Origin: Pseudomonadota bacterium
GTDB lineage: Bacteria > Bdellovibrionota > Bacteriovoracia > Bacteriovoracales > Bacteriovoracaceae
DNA length: 17,932 nt
Direction: 5' to 3'
Assembly: GCA_023432655.1 (NCBI GenBank)
Contig: JAEYUK010000043.1
Span: forward strand, 1 to 17,932
The position numbers were made by a program, and so were the translations under genes. This document shows, one piece after another, positions 6,827-13,953 of this stretch. The notes under the pieces are model-generated. The model saw only the letters and a program-made list of their open reading frames with translations, was not told the origin of the DNA and searched no databases. Each line of letters starts with the position of its first letter. Position 1 is the stretch's first letter.

Positions 6827-8436
6827 TCGTCTTGCGGGAATAATTTAAATCCTAAGATCAGATCGTTGAGTTCATTGGTAAGTTTTGCAAAATCATTGCT
6901 GACTTCTCCAATCCTCTGAGCGGCTTCTGTGGTTTTATTTGAAAGCTCAGTAATTGAATTAATATTCGTTTCAACCTCTTTTGTGGCCTCACTCTGCTCT
7001 TTAGTCCTTCCGGCAATATCAACCATCACTTCTTTGAGTTTTGTCATTTCTACGGCGACTTTCTTGAAGGCTTCGTAGGAAGTGTTCACTTCACTTCTTC
7101 CCTCACTCGCGAGTTTTTTTGTATCTTTGATGAGTTCTACCGTTTCTTGCATCAGAAGCTTTAACTGGTTCGTGCATTCTGCAATATCTTTATTGGAGTT
7201 ACTGGTTTGCTGAGCGAGCTCTCCGATCTCCCGCGCCACTACTGCAAAGCCCTGGCCTGCATGGTTGGCCCGAGACGCTTCAACTGAGGCATTAAATGAT
7301 AACAACCTGGTGTTCAAGGTGATGTCATCGACCACTTTCACAGTCTGGGCAATTCGCACAGTTTCTTCTTCAAGACGGGCAGTGATGGATGCGACTTGTT
7401 CAATTTTTTGATAAAGGTTATTTATTTTCTCCCGAGCGGAGAAGGCCTGATTGGCCCCATCAGCGACTTCTGCTTCGACTGTGTTGGTGAATAACTCCGA
7501 CTGAGAGGTATTATCAGCAACGGTCTGGGATGAATGACTCATTTTCCTTAGAGTCTCACCTACTTGCTTAATTTCTTCCTTTTGCTGAAAAATATTTGAG
7601 ACTGTAAGATCGGTGATTTCGGTGATTTCTTCCGTCCCCTTAACTATTTTCTCAGTGGATGTCTTCACGTGACAAAGACTCTCGCGGATGTTCTTTAACA
7701 TACCGTCAAAGGCATTAAGAAGTTTTGCGATTTCATCTTTTGAACCATTGCGAGAGAGAACCTTGGTCAGATCCATATTGGCCGCAATCTCTTCCATTTC
7801 TTTCTGTGTTCTCTTAAGTCTCTTAATTGCAATAAGCCTAAGAGCGATAACAACAAAAATAAGGGCAATAATAAAAAGCCCGACTAATAATTTCCCCATG
7901 TGAATACTGTTGGCCTTAACTTCCTGATCCTGGCGTTCCAGAGAATAAGTGATTCTGGTTGCGCCGAGAACTGCCCCCTCTTGCACTTCGTGGCATTCCA
8001 GACAGTTGGTACCACGGTAATTGGAACTGGCCCGAACTGGTACCAAAACGGTTAGAATTCTTTTCCCTTGGAAACTTTGGACAATTCTAATTTCCTCTCC
8101 GGAAAGGCCTCTTTTATCAAGTTCATCCTGAATTCGTTCGTATTCAAATCCTTCCCCATACATGGCATTTACATCAGATCCCCGGACAATTCGAACATCC
8201 GTAATATCTTTATTCTCCAGAAGCTTTTCCCGAAGAATTTCACGGTTCTCCATGGTTCCCGTGATCATCATAGCATTCACACTATCAAAGTACTGGGAAG
8301 CTGTTTGCACCGCCTGATCTTCAATGACTTTTTCAACAAATTCTAGTTGATTGGAGTAATTCAAAAGAATCACAACTCCAGACATAAAACTAAAAATGAC
8401 AATAAGAGGAATGAGAATTTTGGTTTGAATATTCAA
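6823..8436 (-). CDS. Methyl-accepting chemotaxis protein with periplasmic CxxCH haem-binding motif
   Basis: Transmembrane chemoreceptor of 537 residues. TM1 is about 7-27 and the periplasmic sensor about 28-180. TM2 is about 181-204, HAMP about 201-255, and the signalling coiled coil about 256-530. The sensor holds C145-L-E-C-H149, a covalent haem c attachment motif, followed by GAVLGATRITYSLERQ, typical of the periplasmic PAS-like haem sensors known in Geobacter receptors. The signalling tip (about 371-408) has NTRLLSFNASVEASRA and GQGFAVVAREIGELA, clearly MCP, with several substitutions from the usual tip. No C-terminal NWxxF-type CheR/CheB tether is present. It likely senses redox state, oxygen or NO; the ligand is inference. 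No che gene is nearby. An FNR-like box lies about 80 bases upstream. Confidence 0.93.
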   Translation of the reverse strand: MNIQTKILIPLIVIFSFMSGVVILLNYSNQLEFVEKVIEDQAVQTASQYFDSVNAMMITGTMENREILREKLLENKDITDVRIVRGSDVNAMYGEGFEYERIQDELDKRGLSGEEIRIVQSFQGKRILTVLVPVRASSNYRGTNCLECHEVQEGAVLGATRITYSLERQDQEVKANSIHMGKLLVGLFIIALIFVVIALRLIAIKRLKRTQKEMEEIAANMDLTKVLSRNGSKDEIAKLLNAFDGMLKNIRESLCHVKTSTEKIVKGTEEITEITDLTVSNIFQQKEEIKQVGETLRKMSHSSQTVADNTSQSELFTNTVEAEVADGANQAFSAREKINNLYQKIEQVASITARLEEETVRIAQTVKVVDDITLNTRLLSFNASVEASRANHAGQGFAVVAREIGELAQQTSNSNKDIAECTNQLKLLMQETVELIKDTKKLASEGRSEVNTSYEAFKKVAVEMTKLKEVMVDIAGRTKEQSEATKEVETNINSITELSNKTTEAAQRIGEVSNDFAKLTNELNDLILGFKLFPQDD

Positions 8437-8516
8437 GCTTACTTCCGGTTAATAAATAATTAATTATTGTATGGAACCTGATTTCAAAACATGACTAAAG
8501 GCAGTCTTTTTAGATA

Positions 8517-8530
8517 TTGAGTTTTTTCAA
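8517..8530. promoter_or_regulatory. Candidate FNR-type box TTGA-N6-TCAA between chemoreceptor and parB-like gene
   Basis: TTGAGTTTTTTCAA has intact TTGA and TCAA half-sites with the right spacing; only the two inner bases differ from TTGAT-N4-ATCAA. On the plus strand a TGTAAT (8557-8562) could be a -10 with a poor -35, as in activator-dependent promoters, but the box sits about 4 bases off class II spacing. On the minus strand no clear -10 is seen. It could serve either divergent gene. Confidence 0.45.
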
Positions 8531-8544
8531 TAAATTTTATTACA

Positions 8545-8614
8545 TGTCAGGTTTTGTGTAATAGAGATGTCTGACAAAAAGACTCGCCTAGGGCACCATA
8601 GAGGACTGACAAAA
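8545..8614. repeat. TGTCAG/CTGACA repeats in the parB-like gene leader
   Basis: CTGACAAAA occurs at 8571-8579 and again at 8606-8614, and an inverted TGTCAG lies at 8545-8550. The inverted pair flanks the candidate -10 (TGTAAT, 8557-8562). This could be an operator set for the downstream gene or chance in AT-rich DNA. Confidence 0.35.
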
Positions 8615-8633
8615 TATCGAAAGGGAGTTACTC

Positions 8634-9533
8634 GTGGAAGTAAGAAAGCTAAGTGAGCTTAAAGCAACGAATCCATACCTGCGCTTAGGGACAGATGTCT
8701 CGGAACTTGAAAAATCCATTCAGACTTTAGGCCTCATAGCCCCCTTGGTGATATCTACGGATAATGTCATCCTCGCTGGTGCCCGTCGCTTTCAGGCGCT
8801 CCTGAATCTAGGTTACACGGAAGCCCCGGTCATGGTAGTGGACCGCAATGTTTTAGAGCGAGAACTTGTGTCGATCGATGAAAATCTGGTTAGAAAAGAT
8901 CTTTCAAATATTGAAATTGAGTCTCACCTTCGTAGGGCCAAAGAAATTTATCAGGAGCTAAACCCTGAATCTGAAGTTGAAATCCAGACTTCTACAGAAG
9001 CTTCATCTGAGGAAGCAAAAGAATTAAAAAAAGAAATCCTTCCGGCCGAAAAATTTCTTCACATGGTTTCGGAAAAAACGGGCCTTTCTCCCAAACAAAT
9101 CCACCAGGCCATTAAGCGAGATGAACTGGCTTCCTCCGAAGTTAAAGAGGCCCGCCGTAATGGAGAGCTCTCCTTAAGTCAGACCAATGAAATCGTTAAG
9201 CTAAAAAAAGAAGAACAACATACGGCTTTGGACCACGTCAAAGAATTACCAATCCGTGAAGTTAAAAAGTTCGTTAAGTTAGCTCAGGTTAAAGGTGTTT
9301 CTGAAGCGATTAAATCCACTCCACATAAACCTTATCAAAGAGAGTTTTTGGAAATTGATAGTGCGCTTAAAAAAATTCTTAAAAAACTAAAACAGCTTCA
9401 GCTTGAAGGTTTTGAATTCTCCGATTTTCCGGAAGAAACTCAAAAACTGGTAAACGATCTAAAACTTCAATGGGAAGAGACAACTCCTCACATTTATTCC
9501 GAAAGAGAGTCCCAGGAAAACGCTTTCCAGTAA
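8634..9533 (+). CDS. ParB/Spo0J-family protein without a ParA partner
   Basis: The 299-residue protein opens with a ParB N-terminal (CTPase-type) domain: VRKLSELKATNPY, SIQTLGLIAPLVI, GARRFQAL at 49-56 (usual GERRYRA) and ENLVRKDL at 83-90 (usual ENIQRxDL). An acidic, Glu/Ser-rich linker at about 108-135 is followed by a helix-turn-helix region around 140-185 (SEKTGLSPKQIHQAI). A Lys/Leu-rich, probably coiled-coil C-terminus ends the chain. No parA and no parS-like TGTTTCACGTGAAACA are in the window, so it is probably an accessory regulator or DNA-binding ParB homologue rather than the segregation ParB. The start is GTG at 8634 after AAAGGGAG. An intrinsic terminator follows the stop. Confidence 0.83.
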   Translation: MEVRKLSELKATNPYLRLGTDVSELEKSIQTLGLIAPLVISTDNVILAGARRFQALLNLGYTEAPVMVVDRNVLERELVSIDENLVRKDLSNIEIESHLRRAKEIYQELNPESEVEIQTSTEASSEEAKELKKEILPAEKFLHMVSEKTGLSPKQIHQAIKRDELASSEVKEARRNGELSLSQTNEIVKLKKEEQHTALDHVKELPIREVKKFVKLAQVKGVSEAIKSTPHKPYQREFLEIDSALKKILKKLKQLQLEGFEFSDFPEETQKLVNDLKLQWEETTPHIYSERESQENAFQ

Positions 9534-9551
9534 AACTGAATATCTTACTTT

Positions 9552-9582
9552 ACCAGGGCGAGAAATCGCCCTGGTTTCTTTT
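9552..9582 (+). terminator. Rho-independent terminator of the parB-like gene
   Basis: ACCAGGGCGA pairs with TCGCCCTGGT around GAAA, followed by TTCTTTT. The T-run reaches the stop codon of the convergent mgtC-like gene, so the hairpin may also help end that transcript. Confidence 0.9.
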
Positions 9583-10294
9583 AAAGTTCTTCTTTCTCAA
9601 TTTTTGTTACGTAAGGCTGAACGGCCAGATCACTCAGAAATCTCTGGTGCGGTCTATGTGATGGGAACAGAGCTATTTTCCAGACTTGATTTTCTTCGCC
9701 GATATTGCGACCGCTGACAACTTCAATCAAATGGCCCCAATCTCTAATGATCTCTTCCATGAGGATCGGACCTTTTCCATCAACACTATTAATATGAATC
9801 AGATAATTAACTCTGACACTCATATCCAGATGCTTTCTGTCCATGAAGGAATGAACCCAGAAAAGGACAAAGATCATAAAGGTAATACTAAGACCGAAAG
9901 TAAAAAAACCTAAGCCAAAGACCAGCCCTACAGCGGCCGTGGCCCAAATACCTGCGGCAGTGGTTAGACCACTCACAATTCTTCCTGAACGGAAAACCGC
10001 ACCGGCACCTAAGAAACCGACACCGCTAACAATTTGGGCAGGGATTCTTGCACCATCAATGAAAATACCCTCGTGGTGAACTAAACGCGCGGTTAAAGTA
10101 AACACACAAGAACCTAAGGCCACCATGGCAAAAGTTCTAAGGCCTGCTGCCTTTTGTGCCTTCTCTCTTTCTTTACCAACAACAGTTCCTGCAAAGATCG
10201 CGCCCAAACAGCTTAGAAAATAAGAGTAAACGGGTGGCATGTGATCAAAAAGGTCGAAAAGAAAAATATCATTTAAAAATTGAGTGTACATCAT
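9581..10294 (-). CDS. MgtC/SapB family membrane protein
   Basis: Inner membrane protein of 237 residues. The N-terminal hydrophobic domain (about 22-150, four to five helices) carries the MgtC signature: GTVVGKEREKAQKAAGLRT, then IPAQIVSGVGFLGAGAVF and SGLTTAAGIWATAAVGL. A soluble C-terminal domain (about 155-237) follows. MgtC proteins are linked to growth at low magnesium and, in some pathogens, to regulation of the F-type ATPase and intracellular survival; this homologue's role is unknown. Two ATGs lie at the start (MMYT), and either may be used. It is divergent from gdx across about 64 bases and converges on the parB-like gene, sharing its terminator region. Confidence 0.9.
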   Translation of the reverse strand: MMYTQFLNDIFLFDLFDHMPPVYSYFLSCLGAIFAGTVVGKEREKAQKAAGLRTFAMVALGSCVFTLTARLVHHEGIFIDGARIPAQIVSGVGFLGAGAVFRSGRIVSGLTTAAGIWATAAVGLVFGLGFFTFGLSITFMIFVLFWVHSFMDRKHLDMSVRVNYLIHINSVDGKGPILMEEIIRDWGHLIEVVSGRNIGEENQVWKIALFPSHRPHQRFLSDLAVQPYVTKIEKEEL

Positions 10295-10358
10295 TTAAGC
10301 TTAAGAGGTTGTCTTCGTAATGACAAGATGAACAGAAATCTTGAATCAATGGAATATT

Positions 10359-10679
10359 ATGGCCTGGTTATTTCTTTTTATTGCTGGATTACTTGAAGTT
10401 GGTTGGGCCTACTTTATGAAAGAGTCGGACGGCTTCTCCAAATTGAATCCAACCATCTCAACTTTTGTACTCATGTTCCTAAGTTTTGGACTTCTTTCCG
10501 TTGCTATGAAGTCTCTTCCCTTAGGAACGGCCTATGCTGTTTGGACCGGAATCGGGGCCTTGGGTGCATTTATCGTAGGTATTGTCGTTCTGGGAGAAGA
10601 GGCCAGTTGGATGAGGCTCGCCAGTGCCGGTCTTATTTTACTTGGTCTTATCGGACTCAAGTTAACATCTGAGCATTAG
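10359..10679 (+). CDS. gdx: Guanidinium exporter Gdx (SugE subtype of the SMR family)
   Basis: Small multidrug-resistance-fold antiporter, 106 residues with four transmembrane helices, working as an antiparallel dimer to export guanidinium against protons. Diagnostic residues match studied Gdx proteins: G10, E13, W16, S42, Y59 and W62, with the conserved KSLPLGTAYAVWTGIG stretch. ATG 10359 is preferred because it gives the family's usual MxW start and length; a TTG at 10341 would add six residues. Neither start has a clear ribosome site. The upstream gap to the divergent mgtC-like gene is far too short for a guanidine-I riboswitch, so control must be by other means. It is probably gdx rather than a broad-substrate EmrE/Qac pump. 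Confidence 0.92.
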   Translation: MAWLFLFIAGLLEVGWAYFMKESDGFSKLNPTISTFVLMFLSFGLLSVAMKSLPLGTAYAVWTGIGALGAFIVGIVVLGEEASWMRLASAGLILLGLIGLKLTSEH

Positions 10680-10727
10680 ACTCAGACTTTATTTTTAAAG
10701 AATCTTAAATTAAGAACTTCCTGAATC

Positions 10728-10750
10728 CTCCCGATCAACTAATATCGGAG
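10728..10750 (+). other. Hairpin overlapping the ribosome site of the lipoprotein gene
   Basis: CTCC(C)GAT pairs with ATCGGAG with one bulged C and an 8-base loop. The 3' arm contains the GGAG ribosome site, five bases before the ATG at 10756. It could limit translation or act as a weak terminator for gdx, since TTTTC follows. It is short enough to be chance. Confidence 0.3.
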
Positions 10751-10755
10751 TTTTC

Positions 10756-12342
10756 ATGAAATTAAAGTATTTGGTTCTTTTAAGTCTTATTTTTCTTCTA
10801 AGTTCCTGTGCAACGGGACACCAGGCCCTTACAGACCGAATTAGATCCATGGTTGGCTCCAACCAACATGATGAGGCCATTCAATTAATCACAACCGGAT
10901 CTCTGGCCCAGGATCGAAACTCCAAACTACTCTACCATGTGGAATTAGGTTTAGTGCAACATTATAAGGGTGATTATGAGGCTTCTATCCAGGCACTAAC
11001 TGAAGCGAAAGTTCTTCTGGATGAATTATTCACCACCAGAGTTTCTGGAAAGATATCATCTTCCATCATTAATGATAACTCCGACTTCTACTATGGTGAA
11101 AAGTATGAAGCATCGTTAATTTATTTTTATCTTTCTCTCAACCACTACCTGAGAGCTCAAGAGGAACAGGATGCGGTTAAAAAGGGCACCTACTTAAGAC
11201 AGGCACGGGCCGAAATACTTGCCTGGGATGCATTTCTATCCGAGATCAAAAAAGAAAGATTAGGGAAGGCCCTTTTCAAAGAGGATCTTCTGGCCAAAAC
11301 GTTTGGCGCCTTAGTTCACGAATCTCAAAAAACAAAAAACGATGACCAGATCGCCTTACAGCTTTATAAAGATGCTAACGATGTCTTTTTCAAATATTAC
11401 AATCTTTTCCCGACTTTCAATAACTCCTACCAGGTTTTCAAAGATAACTTCAGTAACTTTCATAAAATCTCAGAAAAAGAAGTTGCGGGAAAATACGTTA
11501 TGGCGACACCTCACTCTGAGGAATTTAAAAATTTCCTGACTCAAAAAATCCTTATGCTCACGAAAAAAATCAGACCACAAGAACTGAAAGAACAAATCGC
11601 AAAATTAAAACCATCCCAAGAAATCTTGAACAGACTGAACACCCCAGGTGGCCAGGTCACCTTTCTTCTACAAGAAGGACTCATCGTGGGAAAAGGAACC
11701 CAGAGATACGAGTTCCCAGTCAATTGGGGGAATAACCGTCAAATGGCAGGGATTCTTGCACTTGGCAGTGTCATCACTTTTGAACTTCCCTATATCGGTA
11801 CTGTCCCAAAACCGGGAAGTGCTAAAGTTCAGGCACTCGATCAAAATGGACTCATCATCGCAGAGGCTCCTCTATCTGTTATTGCTCCCCTCGGAGAACT
11901 GGCCAAACAGGCCATTAACGAACACACCACTGCCATCGCGACAAAAACCGGTATCCGCTTGGCCGCCAAACACGTGGCCGCACTAGCGGTTACCTATGCG
12001 GCTTACCAATCTAATAGGAAAAACAATCCTGAATTCGCCGGTGCCATCGCTGGACTCACTCATGCAGCGGCAGTCGCTCTAATAAATGAAAGTGAGAAGG
12101 CCGATACCCGCTTTTGGAGCACCTTACCGGCCAATATCAGAATGAGTGAGCTCACTTTAAAAAATGGGACATACCGCTTTAGAGCGGTTTATGGACAAGA
12201 AGGTGCAGGGGATTACCGCATCGTTGATTTAGGTGAAAAAACAATCGAAAATAAATCGCTAAACTTTGTAATGAGTGGTTCAAATCTTAAGTCCCCGGCA
12301 AAACGAGATCTCGCTTCAGTTAAAGATAAGAAAAAAAACTGA
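10756..12342 (+). CDS. Large lipoprotein resembling COG3014, with TPR-like N-terminal half
   Basis: The signal peptide ends in lipobox LSSC with C18 as the lipidated residue; Ala follows, so outer membrane sorting is likely. Residues about 20-240 are helical, TPR-like repeats (LLYHVELGLVQHYKGDYEAS, EASLIYFYLSLNHYLRAQ) as in COG3014 lipoproteins of unknown function. The C-terminal half is mixed: a beta-rich part around 300-385, an Ala-rich helical or membrane-like part around 395-450 (AAKHVAALAVTYAAYQS), then a beta-like end. A lysine-rich tail closes the chain at 528 residues. The family link is from memory of its pattern and not certain. It starts the plus-strand run that continues to 15326, 76 bases after gdx. 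Confidence 0.75.
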   Translation: MKLKYLVLLSLIFLLSSCATGHQALTDRIRSMVGSNQHDEAIQLITTGSLAQDRNSKLLYHVELGLVQHYKGDYEASIQALTEAKVLLDELFTTRVSGKISSSIINDNSDFYYGEKYEASLIYFYLSLNHYLRAQEEQDAVKKGTYLRQARAEILAWDAFLSEIKKERLGKALFKEDLLAKTFGALVHESQKTKNDDQIALQLYKDANDVFFKYYNLFPTFNNSYQVFKDNFSNFHKISEKEVAGKYVMATPHSEEFKNFLTQKILMLTKKIRPQELKEQIAKLKPSQEILNRLNTPGGQVTFLLQEGLIVGKGTQRYEFPVNWGNNRQMAGILALGSVITFELPYIGTVPKPGSAKVQALDQNGLIIAEAPLSVIAPLGELAKQAINEHTTAIATKTGIRLAAKHVAALAVTYAAYQSNRKNNPEFAGAIAGLTHAAAVALINESEKADTRFWSTLPANIRMSELTLKNGTYRFRAVYGQEGAGDYRIVDLGEKTIENKSLNFVMSGSNLKSPAKRDLASVKDKKKN

Positions 12343-12401
12343 GATGCTTTGTTAGGCCCTTAGGACTCCTCAAACGATGCCCCCGAAGCTAAACTAGACC
12401 C

Positions 12402-12743
12402 ATGAAGGCTTTAACACTCTTATTAGTTTTCATTCCTCTCTTCACTCATGCCCAAACGAATACAGACTGCGGTAATGATTATGTTTGCTTCTACCAGAAG
12501 GAAGCCCGGGATCTAGAGGCCTATCGCTACCAACAACTGGAATTCCAGGAACAACAACTAAACGAGATGCGCAGACAAAATAGTTTACTCGAACAAGAAA
12601 TTCAAAGTATGAATGAAAGACAAAATCAACTCGAGAATAACTACCTGGAACTTCAAGAAGCGTTACAGGAACAAGATGCCGTTCGAGAGGCCCAGGAAGA
12701 ACAAATGGAAGAAGATCAATTTAGGATTGAGGAAATTCCCTAA
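12402..12743 (+). CDS. Small exported coiled-coil protein
   Basis: The 113-residue chain has a Sec signal (about 1-17, cleavage after THA). A short part with two cysteines (C23 and C29, able to form a disulfide) follows, then an almost uninterrupted Gln/Glu-rich coiled coil from about 35 to 108. No catalytic motif is seen; a spacer or adaptor role in the periplasm is likely. The ribosome site is weak. Gaps of 59 bases upstream and 33 downstream suggest shared transcription with the lipoprotein and the phosphoesterase. Confidence 0.7.
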   Translation: MKALTLLLVFIPLFTHAQTNTDCGNDYVCFYQKEARDLEAYRYQQLEFQEQQLNEMRRQNSLLEQEIQSMNERQNQLENNYLELQEALQEQDAVREAQEEQMEEDQFRIEEIP

Positions 12744-12776
12744 ACCTTTCCCTCTTAAAATGCTATTCTCAAGGCC

Positions 12777-13862
12777 ATGAATAAGCAGTTTTTAAAAATG
12801 ATCCTGGTCTTCTCACTTCTTCTTCTCGTGAGCTATGTTTATGTTTGGATGAGGCTTTCAATTGGATTACTTTCTTCGCTCCTTCTAGCTATTCCTTTTC
12901 TCCTTTCATTTTTTGTCCCTCTCCATCTCTTCTCATTTCTTGGATATTTGGGAATCGGCATTGTCAATTTTCTGGTGATTTCACTTTTCGTAACTGATGC
13001 AGTTCTTCTGGTGACAGGCCTTGAGTTTCTGGAACTTCATTTCAATGCCGTCGTTTATGGACTTACCGGTTTGTGTCTGGCACTTGGTCTTTACCGTGCT
13101 TTTTACGGACCATCTCTTAAACCTGTCACTCTCCGCTTTCGTGATCTACCAAAAAGCTTACAGGGACTAAAAATCGTTCAGATTTCGGATCTTCATGTAG
13201 GGCCCACTTTGGGGAAAAGATATGTAGAACGAGTTGTAAAAAAAACTCTCGAAGAGAATCCCGATATCATCGTTTTAACCGGTGATATCGTCGATGGGAA
13301 AATAACGAAGTTTAAGGAAGAGGCAGAAGCTTTAGGAAAACTCGTCCAAGGTGGAAAGACTTATTTCATCATGGGTAATCATGATTACTACTCAGGTCCG
13401 GAAGAATGGATTGAATACTTTAAGAGTTTGGGTATAACGGTTCTCCTCAATTCCCATGATCTAATTCAGTTTAATCATTCATATTTCATGATGGCAGGAG
13501 TGACTGACCCTGCTGCCAGTCTGGTGGGACACCCTTATCCGGATCCCAAAGCGGCAATAGAAACCTCACTCACTCAGACGAAGGCCACTCCCCTTTTCAA
13601 AATTCTTCTGGCCCATAATCCGAAGCTCGCCATCCGCGCGGCAGCGGCCGGTTTTGACCTCATGCTTTCAGGGCATACCCATGGAGGACAATTCTTTCCC
13701 TGGACACTCATTGTAAAAAAAGTTCATAGTCCTCATTACTTAGGTGAATCCGTTGAAAGTAATATGCGGGTTTATGTGAGCGCAGGTACCGGTAGTTGGG
13801 GACCGCCGCTACGCTTAGGCACTACGACTGAACTCACTTCGATCACCCTTCAGAGTGAATAA
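12777..13862 (+). CDS. Membrane-anchored metallophosphoesterase (YkuE/YaeI-like)
   Basis: Calcineurin-like phosphoesterase with an N-terminal membrane domain of about four helices (roughly 7-110). The catalytic domain from about 130 has the complete metal site: D138-L-H140, GD170, N201-H202-D203, H280 in LLAHNP, and GH300-T-H302. YkuE/YaeI relatives act on phospholipid or UDP-sugar-type substrates; the substrate here is unknown. The late GTGSWGPPLRLGTTTE motif is typical of this subfamily. At 361 residues it is complete. It follows the coiled-coil gene by 33 bases with AAGG as a weak ribosome site, and precedes the XdhC-family gene. Confidence 0.9.
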   Translation: MNKQFLKMILVFSLLLLVSYVYVWMRLSIGLLSSLLLAIPFLLSFFVPLHLFSFLGYLGIGIVNFLVISLFVTDAVLLVTGLEFLELHFNAVVYGLTGLCLALGLYRAFYGPSLKPVTLRFRDLPKSLQGLKIVQISDLHVGPTLGKRYVERVVKKTLEENPDIIVLTGDIVDGKITKFKEEAEALGKLVQGGKTYFIMGNHDYYSGPEEWIEYFKSLGITVLLNSHDLIQFNHSYFMMAGVTDPAASLVGHPYPDPKAAIETSLTQTKATPLFKILLAHNPKLAIRAAAAGFDLMLSGHTHGGQFFPWTLIVKKVHSPHYLGESVESNMRVYVSAGTGSWGPPLRLGTTTELTSITLQSE

Positions 13863-13953
13863 TTAGCTGGAGTTTTCCCGACGGGAATCTTAAAATCGAT
13901 GGATCAGGAGATCCCCTATCCAAGACCCAGTCGAACTCTTCCACCAAACCATT

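Noticed and set aside
7668..7690. Second possible haem site, LCHV, in the chemoreceptor
   Set aside because: It is cytoplasmic and lacks the CxxCH pattern.
8068..8346. Plus-strand open frame of 92 codons within the chemoreceptor gene
   Set aside because: It is antisense to the well-supported sensor domain and has no ribosome site or family features.
8634..9533. Chromosomal or plasmid partition locus
   Set aside because: No ParA, no parS-like palindrome and no replication genes are in the window.
10295..10340. Guanidine-I riboswitch ahead of gdx
   Set aside because: The gap is too short and none of the conserved segments is seen.
10341..10358. TTG start adding six residues to Gdx
   Set aside because: The ATG at 10359 gives the family's standard N-terminus, and residue numbers then match known Gdx proteins exactly.
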